From Bacteroidia bacterium (GTDB lineage: Bacteria; Bacteroidota; Bacteroidia; Cytophagales; Cyclobacteriaceae), in the NCBI GenBank assembly GCA_030426345.1, contig JAUHYU010000031.1:1-50627 (forward strand): DNA of 50,627 nt, read 5' to 3'. Shown here piece by piece: positions 28,019 through 35,641 of this stretch. How positions within the stretch are numbered: the first letter of the stretch is position 1; the number at the start of each line of letters is the position of its first letter. The translations under genes were made by a program, and so were the position numbers. The notes beneath the pieces were generated by a model. The model was not told the origin of the DNA. It made no database searches and saw only the letters and a list, made by a program, of their open reading frames with translations.

Positions 28019-28900
28019 TTAAGCCAGTTTTTCATTGAAAAAGTCAATTGTCCTTTGCCAGGCGAGGTCGGCAGCAGCCTTGTCGTAGCGTGGGGTTGTA
28101 TCGTTGTTAAATCCATGGTTTACATCAGGGTAGATGTATGCCTTATAATCTTTGTTGTTAGCTTTTAAAGCGGCTTCGTAGTCGGGCCAGCCTGCATTCA
28201 CACGGGTATCCAGGCCCGCGTATTGAAGCAATAGCGCAGCTTGGATTTGAGGGACTTGATCAGCTGATGGCTGTCCGCCATAGAATGGCACTGCCGCTTT
28301 CAAATCGGGCACTTCTACAGCCATCATGTTGGAGATCCACCCGCCAAAGCAAAAACCCACCACGCCAATATTTCCGGTGCAATCGGGGTGAGACTGCAAA
28401 TACGTAAAGGCAGCGATAAAATCCTGAAGCATCTCACCTCGATCCCGCTCCCGTTGCATGGTTCTTCCATCATCATCATTGCCGGGATAGCCTCCAAGTG
28501 GTGAGAGCGCATCAGGGGAAACTGATATAAAGCCTGCCAGCGCAGCCCTCCTGCCTACATCGGCAATGTGTGGATTTAATCCTCTGTTTTCATGTACTAC
28601 CACGATTCCCGGGAGTTTTCCCTTGGCATCTTTAGGTTTTGAGAGCTGGGCTTTTATCTCTCCACCGCCTTTTGGCGAATCGTAGGTGATGATTGAAGTA
28701 TCTAGTCGAGGATCGTCAGTGGCAATCTGGATTTTGTCTTGATAATTGGGCATGATAAAGCTCAAGAGCGATGCCACAGTGATGCCGCCAATAGCATAGG
28801 CCGCTAGTTTGTCCATAAATTGTCGCCTGTCAATCCTATTGTGGGCGTAGTCATCGTAAAGATCAAAAACTTCCTGCGAGATATCTTCTTTTCTAATCAT
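28019..28900 (-). CDS. Dienelactone hydrolase family protein, exported
   Basis: This 293-residue alpha/beta hydrolase has the catalytic nucleophile in GVVGFCFGGWI (Cys), the Glu in VVVHENRG, an Asp in YAGLDTRVN and the His in DVNHGFNN, matching the Cys-Asp-His triad of the DLH family. An RIDRRQFMDKLAAYA segment followed by a hydrophobic stretch (residues 20-50) looks like a twin-arginine-type signal or anchor. DLH enzymes cleave lactones and esters; the physiological substrate is open. Confidence 0.88.
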   Translation of the reverse strand: MIRKEDISQEVFDLYDDYAHNRIDRRQFMDKLAAYAIGGITVASLLSFIMPNYQDKIQIATDDPRLDTSIITYDSPKGGGEIKAQLSKPKDAKGKLPGIVVVHENRGLNPHIADVGRRAALAGFISVSPDALSPLGGYPGNDDDGRTMQRERDRGEMLQDFIAAFTYLQSHPDCTGNIGVVGFCFGGWISNMMAVEVPDLKAAVPFYGGQPSADQVPQIQAALLLQYAGLDTRVNAGWPDYEAALKANNKDYKAYIYPDVNHGFNNDTTPRYDKAAADLAWQRTIDFFNEKLA

Positions 28901-29048
28901 GGTTGTGGGTTTTTAAGTTTAATTTAACAGTAGATTTTGAAGAAAATTGGTATTTATGAAACTTGATGTATGTTGAATTTAATAAATAGGCAATCGAATT
29001 CTCTCAATTACTTCAATTTTAATTCAGAATTTATGTAAAAATTGCACC

Positions 29049-31418
29049 ATGAAAATTACGTTGACGATAATTGCTGCTATTTTATTCAGCTTCCATTCAT
29101 CATTTGCACAAAATACAGACATAACCATCAATGGGAAAATAGTGACTGAAAACAGTCAAGAACCCATAGAATTTGCCACTGTGATGATTGCAGACATAGC
29201 ATCCAAAACTCCAATTACAGGAACAACCACAGCTTCAGACGGGTCTTTTGAAATCAAAACCAAAAGGGACAATTTTTATATTGAGATCAGTTTTATAGGC
29301 TTTCAGACTAAGACAATCGAGGATTTTAAGTTCACGAATGGGAAGGTGGAATTAGGAACAGTCGGTATTTCTGAGAACACAACATCTTTGGACGAAGTGG
29401 TAGTTCGTGCAGAAAAATCCCAAACAGAATTCAGCCTTGATAAGCGGGTATTTAACGTAGGCAAAGATTTGAGCAGCACGGGAATGAGCGCCTTGGAAGT
29501 CTTGAATAACGTGCCTTCCGTGCAGGTAAGTATTGAGGGGGAAATCAGCCTTAGGGGCAGTAGTGGAGTGCAGGTGCTGATCAATGGAAAACCATCGGTT
29601 TTAGCCACAGATCAGGGTGCACTCGGCACTATCACGGCTGATATGTTAGAAAAAATCGAAGTGATTACCAATCCATCTGCAAAGTATGATGCTGAGGGCA
29701 CTTCAGGCATTATAAACATAGTGATGAAAAAAGAAGAAAAGAAAGGGCTAAATGGTTCCGTAACACTGAATGGTGGCTATCCTAAAAATTATAGCTTGGG
29801 ATTGAGCATGAACCGACGAACCGAAAAATTCAATCTTTTTTCCCAGATCGGTTTTGGTGATAGAACCTATCCCGATAAAATAGAACAAATAAATAGAGAC
29901 CTAACAGATAACACTGTCCTTAGCAGTGAAGGAACTCATGAGAGAGACGAAGCTTTTTTTAATTTGATTCTTGGCGTCGATTATCACATCAATGACCTCA
30001 ACGTAATATCCCTGACAGGGAATTTTGCCTATGAGGTGGAAAAGGAATTTTCTGACAATGATTTTATTGACCGCAACGCTGATGAGAGCATCGGATCTTC
30101 ATGGAATAGAAATGAGGACACAAAGGCCACCAATCCTAAGTATCAATATGATTTTCAATACAAAAAGGATTTTAAGGATAACAAAGAACATAATCTGCTA
30201 TTCAGCGCACAAGGACATTTTTTTGGCAAGGATCAATCTTCAGTCTATGACAACACCCCGATTTCGGGCGACGTAAATGAACGGTCGCAACAATCCAGGA
30301 CTGATTATGCAATGGCCGACTACACATTCAAGTTGGACTATACAGACCCAATCACTGACAATTATACAATCGAAACGGGTTCTCAATATGTTATATCGGA
30401 TGTTACGAATGATTATGCCGTGGAAGACTTGCAAGGCGGCGATTGGATTGGCAATCCCAACCTGACAAATATTTTTGAATACAACCAAAAGGTATTGGGG
30501 ATATACGGCACAGGAGCCTACGAAAATGATAAGTGGGGATTGAAGCTCGGGCTTAGAATGGAAAATACTGACATGGAAACAGAAAGTTCTGATTCCGTCG
30601 AAACCAACGGAAGAAATTACACCAATTTATTTCCAACCATTCACACATCATACAAACTGACAGAATTTCTTTCTTTTCAGGCAGGGTATTCCAAACGGAT
30701 TTTCAGGCCCAGAATGCGTGATCTAAATCCATTTTCCAATATCAGAAACAATTTTGTGATCTATACCGGAAATCCGGACTTGATGCCGGAGTACACCGAT
30801 TCTTATGAAATTACAGGTATTTATGTGTTGGAAAAATTATCCTTCAATATCGGTTTATATCATTTATTCACTACAGATGTTATCGAGCGGATCACTCGGT
30901 TTGAAAATGGTATTAGCATTACCCGTCCCGAAAATATCGGCTCCAATCGGGCTACCGGACTTGAGTTCAATGCCAAATACAGCCCTTCAGATTGGTTGAC
31001 ATTCAATGCCGATTTTAACTACAATTACTTCAACCGGCAAGGCACCAACGAGGCTACCGATTTCGATTTCAATTCTTCTCTATGGACAACTAGGCTCAAT
31101 ACAAAACTCAAACTACCAGCACAATTTGAATTGGAATTGACTGGATTTTATGAATCTGAGGTACAAAATGTTCAGTCTGTTTCGTCAGAAAATTTTTATG
31201 CAGATATGGGGGTTAGAAAAAAACTAATGAAGGGAAAAACGATTCTCAACCTTAGTGTAAGGGATATCTTTGCCTCAAGAATCAGGGAAAATGTCACTAC
31301 TCAACCTGATTTTTATTTGTATAATTATCAAAGCAGAGGAAGGTTTATTGTTGTTGGTATTAGCTATGGTTTTGGCAAAGGTGAAGCGATGGAATTCTCC
31401 GGTCAAAAGAGATTCTGA
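29049..31418 (+). CDS. TonB-dependent receptor with carboxypeptidase-regulatory-like domain
   Basis: This 789-residue outer-membrane protein has a signal peptide (cleavage after FHSSFA), an N-terminal carboxypeptidase-regulatory-like beta-sandwich (about residues 22-105), a plug domain (about 125-225, with VLNNVPSVQVSIEGEISLRG and the NPSAKYDAEGTSGIINIVMK segment) and a C-terminal barrel resembling the OMP_b-brl_3 group. No SusD gene follows, so it is not a typical glycan locus. The substrate is unknown. Confidence 0.9.
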   Translation: MKITLTIIAAILFSFHSSFAQNTDITINGKIVTENSQEPIEFATVMIADIASKTPITGTTTASDGSFEIKTKRDNFYIEISFIGFQTKTIEDFKFTNGKVELGTVGISENTTSLDEVVVRAEKSQTEFSLDKRVFNVGKDLSSTGMSALEVLNNVPSVQVSIEGEISLRGSSGVQVLINGKPSVLATDQGALGTITADMLEKIEVITNPSAKYDAEGTSGIINIVMKKEEKKGLNGSVTLNGGYPKNYSLGLSMNRRTEKFNLFSQIGFGDRTYPDKIEQINRDLTDNTVLSSEGTHERDEAFFNLILGVDYHINDLNVISLTGNFAYEVEKEFSDNDFIDRNADESIGSSWNRNEDTKATNPKYQYDFQYKKDFKDNKEHNLLFSAQGHFFGKDQSSVYDNTPISGDVNERSQQSRTDYAMADYTFKLDYTDPITDNYTIETGSQYVISDVTNDYAVEDLQGGDWIGNPNLTNIFEYNQKVLGIYGTGAYENDKWGLKLGLRMENTDMETESSDSVETNGRNYTNLFPTIHTSYKLTEFLSFQAGYSKRIFRPRMRDLNPFSNIRNNFVIYTGNPDLMPEYTDSYEITGIYVLEKLSFNIGLYHLFTTDVIERITRFENGISITRPENIGSNRATGLEFNAKYSPSDWLTFNADFNYNYFNRQGTNEATDFDFNSSLWTTRLNTKLKLPAQFELELTGFYESEVQNVQSVSSENFYADMGVRKKLMKGKTILNLSVRDIFASRIRENVTTQPDFYLYNYQSRGRFIVVGISYGFGKGEAMEFSGQKRF

Positions 31419-31456
31419 TCCGTTAGAGCCTTTTCGCTTATACATATTTTAAGCCC

Positions 31457-31478
31457 CAAAAAGCCTTCAAAATCCATG
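31457..31478. repeat. Half palindrome element after the TonB receptor
   Basis: AAAAAGCCTTCAAAATCCAT lies 38 bases past the receptor stop and matches the left half of the 44-bp element at 37342. The mirrored right half is missing. Confidence 0.5.
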
Positions 31479-31504
31479 AGTCTCCAGGCGCATAATTTCA
31501 AGCG

Positions 31505-31921
31505 CTAATTTGTCATCGGCCGACTTTTCCAATACAAAATTAGTTGATTAATGAAGGTAAAAACTACGAAGGTTAAAATAGCTGCTTTTAAAATTGGCGA
31601 AGCAAAAAGCGAGGTAAATTTCGCCAACAACGAAGAAAAGACAGTGGTGTCGATATGAAAATCATATCCATAACTTTCAACAGGCTGAACCTCCCCGGCA
31701 TAAGCTGTTAGCAAATAAACAACCAAGGAAATAGCAAATAAAGCCATCAAAATCCATGCCTTTCGGCCGATCACAGGCGTATACACAAATGCGCTTTTCA
31801 TGGATTTTTCATGGATTTGATGCATTATTTTATCCGAAAACTGTGACGAAGGTTGCTCCGTTCCTGCCTCCTCTAAAAGCGACTTGATAACCGGATCTAT
31901 ATTTGTTTTATTGTTTTTCAT
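31505..31921 (-). CDS. Membrane protein partner of the ECF sigma factor (possible anti-sigma)
   Basis: This 138-residue protein has a soluble N-terminal part of about 45 residues (SLLEEAGTEQPSSQFSDKIM), then two hydrophobic helices (about residues 57-80 and 105-130). It follows the sigma gene on the same strand. Position, size and topology suggest a membrane anti-sigma factor or sensor, but I see no known anti-sigma motif such as a zinc-binding HxxxCxxC. I use ATG 31921; earlier in-frame starts at 31939 and 31966 are possible. Confidence 0.65.
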   Translation of the reverse strand: MKNNKTNIDPVIKSLLEEAGTEQPSSQFSDKIMHQIHEKSMKSAFVYTPVIGRKAWILMALFAISLVVYLLTAYAGEVQPVESYGYDFHIDTTVFSSLLAKFTSLFASPILKAAILTFVVFTFINQLILYWKSRPMTN

Positions 31922-31963
31922 ATGTTTATGTTTTTGCATTTTCAGACTCCAAGGAAATTTAAT

Positions 31964-32009
31964 CATGCCCCAGTATGTCTTTTATTTGCTCCGACCATGC
32001 CGGTTTCAT
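31964..32009 (-). CDS. Possible 16-residue leader ORF between sigma gene and membrane gene
   Basis: ATG at 32009 overlaps the sigma stop codon as ATGA and opens MKPAWSEQIKDILGHD. Its stop overlaps an ATG of the downstream frame at 31966 as ATGATTAA. Such end-to-end overlaps on both sides suggest coupled translation. The first nine codons are the 25-bp repeat also found at 26078-26102. It may instead be a decayed gene start. Confidence 0.35.
31985..32009 (-). repeat. 25-bp repeat, copy 2
   Basis: Minus strand ATGAAACCGGCATGGTCGG plus AGCAAA, one base different from copy 1 at 26078-26102. Translated it gives MKPAWSEQI. It lies 63 bases before the start of the membrane partner gene, nearly the same spacing as copy 1 has to its downstream gene. 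Confidence 0.6.
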
Positions 32010-32581
32010 AGCATATCAATGATTTCGTCCTTCAATATTTTATTCAACTCAAATAACAAACTATTTCTACCTCTGTGCAATAGTGTTTTGATATTTGAGG
32101 TAGAATATCCTGTAATTTTTTCGATTTCCCGAATGTTTTGTTCACTCAGATAAAACAACGTAAGCACCGCTCTTTCATTTTCCTTTAGCCTGCCAATGGC
32201 CTCATTAATTATTTTTTTACGTTCTTGGGTATGCAAAGCATCCAAGCCGTCAAGGTTGTGTCCATGGATTTTACCTACATTTTGCAGCTCGTCGAGCGAC
32301 GTACTGTCCAACTCCTTTTTCCTCAATTTGGAAATGGCCGTCCGGTACACGATCTGGTAAAGCCAGGTAGAAAATTTCGATTCGTGCTTAAAAGTGCGGA
32401 GTGCATCATAAGCTTTCAAAAATGCGTCTTGGGCGATTTCCTCTGCGTCTTCATGGTTTTTGGCGATGCGCAAGGCCAAGGTGTAGGCTAGCGACTGATG
32501 CCGTTCTACTAGCATGTTATAGGACGCAACATGGCCCTGGAGCACTTTTTTAATATAATAGCTATCTTCCTGGTCACTCAT
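32006..32581 (-). CDS. ECF-type RNA polymerase sigma factor
   Basis: This 191-residue protein has sigma region 2 (about residues 20-85, with AEEIAQDAFLKAYDALRTF and FSTWLYQIVYRTA) and region 4 (about 125-180, with IREIEKITGYSTSNIKTLLH), and no regions 1 or 3. ECF sigmas direct RNA polymerase to a small regulon after a signal releases them from an anti-sigma factor. The start codon is only about 10 bases from the predicted ECF -10 element, so the transcript may be nearly leaderless. A membrane protein gene follows, as expected. Confidence 0.92.
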   Translation of the reverse strand: MSDQEDSYYIKKVLQGHVASYNMLVERHQSLAYTLALRIAKNHEDAEEIAQDAFLKAYDALRTFKHESKFSTWLYQIVYRTAISKLRKKELDSTSLDELQNVGKIHGHNLDGLDALHTQERKKIINEAIGRLKENERAVLTLFYLSEQNIREIEKITGYSTSNIKTLLHRGRNSLLFELNKILKDEIIDML

Positions 32582-32586
32582 TTTGT

Positions 32587-32669
32587 CCTTTGACGCCGAG
32601 TTTTTCCAATAAGTTACAAATGATTTTATAAAACTCTTGTAACCATTCCATTTTGCCCGGCGTCAAAGG
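32587..32669. promoter_or_regulatory. Mirror-image divergent ECF promoter pair
   Basis: Outer arms CCTTTGACGCCG (32587-32598) and CGGCGTCAAAGG (32658-32669) are perfect inverted repeats. Inner arms GTTACAA (32613-32619) and TTGTAAC (32637-32643) share their centre at 32628. Read outwards, each strand has TTGTAAC, 14 bases, CGGCGTC: an ECF -35/-10 arrangement with AAC and CGTC 16 bases apart. One promoter serves the sigma gene, the other the divergent DUF6249 gene. Confidence 0.6.
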
Positions 32670-32705
32670 TTGCGAAATGAATATTTAACTTAAATTTTAA
32701 AAGAG

Positions 32706-33047
32706 ATGCAAGTAGAAATTATAGTTCCTTTGGCATTGTTTGCAAGTATTTTTGGAATAATCTATGTTTTTCTTTCCACTAGAAATAAAGAGCGCTTGGC
32801 ACTTATTGAAAAAGGTGCAGATGCCTCATTGTTCAAGACGGGTTTTGATAAAAGAATGTATGGTTTTGTAAGTCTGCATATCGCCCTTTTAGCTATTGGC
32901 ATAGGTATTGGCGTGCTGTTAGGAAATGTTCTGGATGTTAGTGGTATGGATGAAGAAATAGCTTATCCTGCAATGGTTTTTATTTGTGGTGGTTTTGGTC
33001 TTTTAGCAGGTTTTTTTATCTCCAGAAAGCTGCAAAGCAAGGAATAA
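32706..33047 (+). CDS. DUF6249-type membrane protein
   Basis: This 113-residue protein has three hydrophobic helices (about residues 5-24, 54-75 and 85-105). The RNKERLALIEKGADASLFK segment after the first helix is characteristic of DUF6249 proteins, which often sit beside ECF sigma genes in Bacteroidota. It diverges from the sigma gene and shares its mirrored promoter, so it is probably a regulon member. Molecular role unknown. Confidence 0.8.
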   Translation: MQVEIIVPLALFASIFGIIYVFLSTRNKERLALIEKGADASLFKTGFDKRMYGFVSLHIALLAIGIGIGVLLGNVLDVSGMDEEIAYPAMVFICGGFGLLAGFFISRKLQSKE

Positions 33048-33068
33048 ATTTTGCCATGGAAATCTAAA

Positions 33069-33085
33069 AAACCAACTGATGGTTT
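33069..33085 (+). terminator. Terminator-like hairpin
   Basis: AAACCA and TGGTTT around the loop ACTGA, preceded by A-rich sequence and followed by ATTTT. It lies 22 bases after the DUF6249 stop. Stem of only six pairs, so moderate. Confidence 0.5.
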
Positions 33086-33115
33086 ATTTTGATAAAATAC
33101 CATTAACTATTGCCA

Positions 33116-33158
33116 GCGATTCATTAATTTTAATTTGAGAATAAAATTAATGAATCGC
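33116..33158. repeat. 17-bp perfect inverted repeat before a start codon
   Basis: GCGATTCATTAATTTTA and TAAAATTAATGAATCGC are separated by nine bases. The right arm ends five bases before the GTG start at 33164, so the mRNA hairpin would fold over the ribosome-binding region. Confidence 0.75.
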
Positions 33159-33163
33159 AACTA

Positions 33164-33706
33164 GTGAAAAATTTGTCTATCAGGGGAATAATCAAATGCA
33201 TCAAGTTCATGGGTTTTGTGGCCTTTTTTGCATTGATAACCGTTCCTTTTTTTCATTGCCATGCCCAAGGTGCAAATGCATCAAGTCAAGATATAGAGGA
33301 AAAAGCCATGGATTCCCATGGAAATAATAGGTATTATCTCGGTGCCAAACTTGGAGTGATTTATGTTTTTGGAATAGAATTCCAATATATTTATCAGACC
33401 AAAGACGTCAAGAGATTTTATTTGGCATCTTCAGTACAGACTTCTCTTATCGTCAATTCATTTAATGCAGGAGGCGGGGTTTTTATTGGAAAATCCAATG
33501 TTGGAATTGGGTGCCGTTACCATCATTTGCTTTGGTTTGAGAGTGAGAAAGACAGCAAAATCCAACCCGGGTATGGCCCCGAAATGGTTTGGAGCAAAAC
33601 CATCGGCACCAAATATATCGTCAATCTGCACGCAGGCGGTATTATTACAAAAGGGTCTTTTTTTCCTGATATTTCATTTGGCGTATTTTTACCCTTGAAT
33701 AGGTAA
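33164..33706 (+). CDS. Small exported protein, possibly beta-barrel
   Basis: I do not recognise a family. The 180-residue protein has an N-terminal signal (hydrophobic about residues 14-30, likely cleaved after CHAQG or nearby) and a mature part of alternating hydrophobic and aromatic residues (YYLGAKLGVIYVFGIEFQYI, GGGVFIGKSNVGIG) ending in Phe-Leu-Pro-Leu-Asn-Arg. This fits a small outer-membrane barrel. Translation probably starts at GTG 33164; ATG 33209 would lose the basic N-terminal part of the signal. Confidence 0.6.
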   Translation: MKNLSIRGIIKCIKFMGFVAFFALITVPFFHCHAQGANASSQDIEEKAMDSHGNNRYYLGAKLGVIYVFGIEFQYIYQTKDVKRFYLASSVQTSLIVNSFNAGGGVFIGKSNVGIGCRYHHLLWFESEKDSKIQPGYGPEMVWSKTIGTKYIVNLHAGGIITKGSFFPDISFGVFLPLNR

Positions 33707-33808
33707 GGCGCTACTTTTAAATCATTTGATTTATGTCCCGCTTTTTAAATTAGATTTTATTTAATTTGTAGCGTAAAAAATTGTGTGTATAGCATATTCT
33801 AAAAATTC

Positions 33809-34795
33809 ATGGAGCAAGCGAGCATTGACAACAAAAAAGGACATCAACAAAAAATAAAGCAAGTAGTTTCGGAAGTTGGCAAAGTGGTGGTAGGCCAGGA
33901 ATACATGATCAATCGATTATTGATTGGTTTGTTTACCCAAGGCCACATACTTTTGGAAGGCGTACCCGGGTTGGCCAAGACCTTGACCGTGAATACCCTG
34001 GCAGATGTACTTCATCTCGATTTTCAACGATTGCAATTCACACCGGATTTATTGCCGGCAGACTTGATCGGAACCATGATCTATAATCAGCAAAAATCTG
34101 CTTTCGAAGTTAAAAAAGGGCCAATTTTTGCCAATATGATTTTGGCTGATGAAATCAACCGGTCTCCCGCCAAAGTGCAATCTGCATTGTTGGAGGCCAT
34201 GCAAGAAAAACAGGTAACCATTGGTGAAACGACGTACAAACTGGACAAGCCATTTCTTGTAATGGCTACCCAAAACCCTGTGGAACAGGAAGGAACGTAT
34301 CCACTGCCCGAAGCTCAGGTCGATAGATTTATGATGAAGGTGCACGTGGACTATCCACAAAAGCACGAAGAACTGGAAATCATGCGCAGAATGTCTAACA
34401 TGACATTCGATGCCAATGTGCAACCAGTACTGACCAAGGAAGATATCTTTGAGATCCGGAATAATATCAATGCAGTCAAGATTTCTGAATCTTTGGAAAA
34501 ATATATCATTGAGCTGGTATTTGCCAGCAGGTCACCTCAGGACTACAAGTTGGCAGATGAGGCAGCTTATATCATGTTTGGGGCGTCACCACGAGCTTCG
34601 ATCAATCTAAATCTGGCGGCAAAAGCGGTAGCATTTTTTGATGAGCGGGAATATGTATTGCCGGAAGACATCAAAGAGATCGCACAAGATGTACTCAACC
34701 ATCGCATCATCCTAAACTATGAAGCCGAGGCAGACGGTGTAAAAACCTCAGATATCATTGATGCGATATTACACAAGGTGCCTATTTCGAAGTAA
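33809..34795 (+). CDS. MoxR family AAA+ ATPase
   Basis: This 328-residue ATPase has Walker A GVPGLAKT (residues 51-58), Walker B ILADEINR (Asp114-Glu115), sensor 1 in VMATQNPVEQEGTYPLPEAQ and an arginine finger region (QVDRFMMKV). MoxR proteins act as chaperones for von Willebrand factor A proteins. The usual partners (DUF58 and BatA/B genes) do not follow; a palindromic terminator isolates it. The start ATG lies within a partial copy of the palindrome (AAAATTCATGG). Confidence 0.93.
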   Translation: MEQASIDNKKGHQQKIKQVVSEVGKVVVGQEYMINRLLIGLFTQGHILLEGVPGLAKTLTVNTLADVLHLDFQRLQFTPDLLPADLIGTMIYNQQKSAFEVKKGPIFANMILADEINRSPAKVQSALLEAMQEKQVTIGETTYKLDKPFLVMATQNPVEQEGTYPLPEAQVDRFMMKVHVDYPQKHEELEIMRRMSNMTFDANVQPVLTKEDIFEIRNNINAVKISESLEKYIIELVFASRSPQDYKLADEAAYIMFGASPRASINLNLAAKAVAFFDEREYVLPEDIKEIAQDVLNHRIILNYEAEADGVKTSDIIDAILHKVPISK

Positions 34796-34808
34796 ATTTT
34801 TTATACGA

Positions 34809-34848
34809 TAAAAAGGGCTATAAATCCATGGATTTATAGCCCTTTTTA
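34809..34848. terminator. 40-bp perfect palindrome, bidirectional terminator-like
   Basis: The core TAAATCCATGGATTTA is extended on both sides by AAAAGGGCTA and its complement, giving a perfect two-fold symmetric stretch with A runs before and T runs after. It lies 14 bases past the moxR stop. Folded as RNA it gives a GC-anchored stem and U tail on either strand. Confidence 0.85.
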
Positions 34849-34952
34849 AATTTCTTTGATAACCCAGAATAGGGTTGTTTACAAAGGCTTGTTGTCAATC
34901 TGCCGAACCCAACGAACGTTTCTCTTTTCAGCTGTAACACAGAAAAAAGTTA

Positions 34953-34983
34953 ATTTATTGGTCCTGTGACCAATAAATATTTG
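34953..34983. promoter_or_regulatory. Operator-like dyad and possible promoter
   Basis: ATTTATTGGTC and GACCAATAAAT form an 11-bp perfect dyad with a four-base spacer (34953-34978). A TTG in the left arm and AATATTTG (34976-34983) resemble the Bacteroidota -33 and -7 boxes but 15 bases apart. The dyad would overlap that promoter, as an operator would. It lies 17-48 bases before the next gene. Confidence 0.4.
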
Positions 34984-35000
34984 TTAGATTTACCAAAAAA

Positions 35001-35591
35001 GTGAATAAAAACTTAAAGTTTGCAATAAGTTTAATACTCTCATTTTTTATCCTGACTTTTTTTTATCCAGTTTGGGAAAGGACGCCTGGTGGGTTTTGGT
35101 TAATACTATTCAACCTTGGGATATTAATAACTTTTATATGGATTTTGGTTAGAATAGTAAAAGAACTAATTCTATTAGTCAGACTAAAAGGGTATGATTC
35201 AATTAGTAGTTATTTTCCATTATTAGTGCTCATTTTAGGAAGTGGGTTATTGATAACAGTTCCGTTTAATATTGAAAAAAAACTATATGGTGATGTAGTT
35301 TTTCGTGCATGCTACGAAGGAACTCAAAATCAAGCTACATTTAAACTGAGAGAAAATAATAGATTCGAAATACATTATACTGGCGTATTTTTCTATGACA
35401 ATTTTGTGACAGGTAAATACAAGCTGAACAACGATACTCTCTATTTAGTCTATGATAATGAACCTGGCACAAGATTCGGTGATATAGTATATATGGATTC
35501 TATTAGTGAATTTCTCATTCCAATAAGAAAAGATACTTTATCGATTTCGAGAAGTAATTTTTATTTTGGATACTGTAAAGGACTAAATTAA
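35001..35591 (+). CDS. Uncharacterised membrane protein
   Basis: I do not recognise a family. The 196-residue protein starts at GTG 35001 and has three predicted membrane helices (about residues 5-22, 29-55 and 70-90), followed by a soluble domain with a predicted beta pattern (NQATFKLRENNRFEIHYTGV, FVTGKYKLNNDTLYLVYDN) that resembles the lipocalin-like folds of Bacteroidota. It is AT-rich. The phosphodiesterase gene follows 14 bp later, so they may be cotranscribed. Confidence 0.65.
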   Translation: MNKNLKFAISLILSFFILTFFYPVWERTPGGFWLILFNLGILITFIWILVRIVKELILLVRLKGYDSISSYFPLLVLILGSGLLITVPFNIEKKLYGDVVFRACYEGTQNQATFKLRENNRFEIHYTGVFFYDNFVTGKYKLNNDTLYLVYDNEPGTRFGDIVYMDSISEFLIPIRKDTLSISRSNFYFGYCKGLN

Positions 35592-35641
35592 AAACACAAG
35601 TGTAAATGATCGTTCGAACAATAAAAAACCAATCTAAATCC

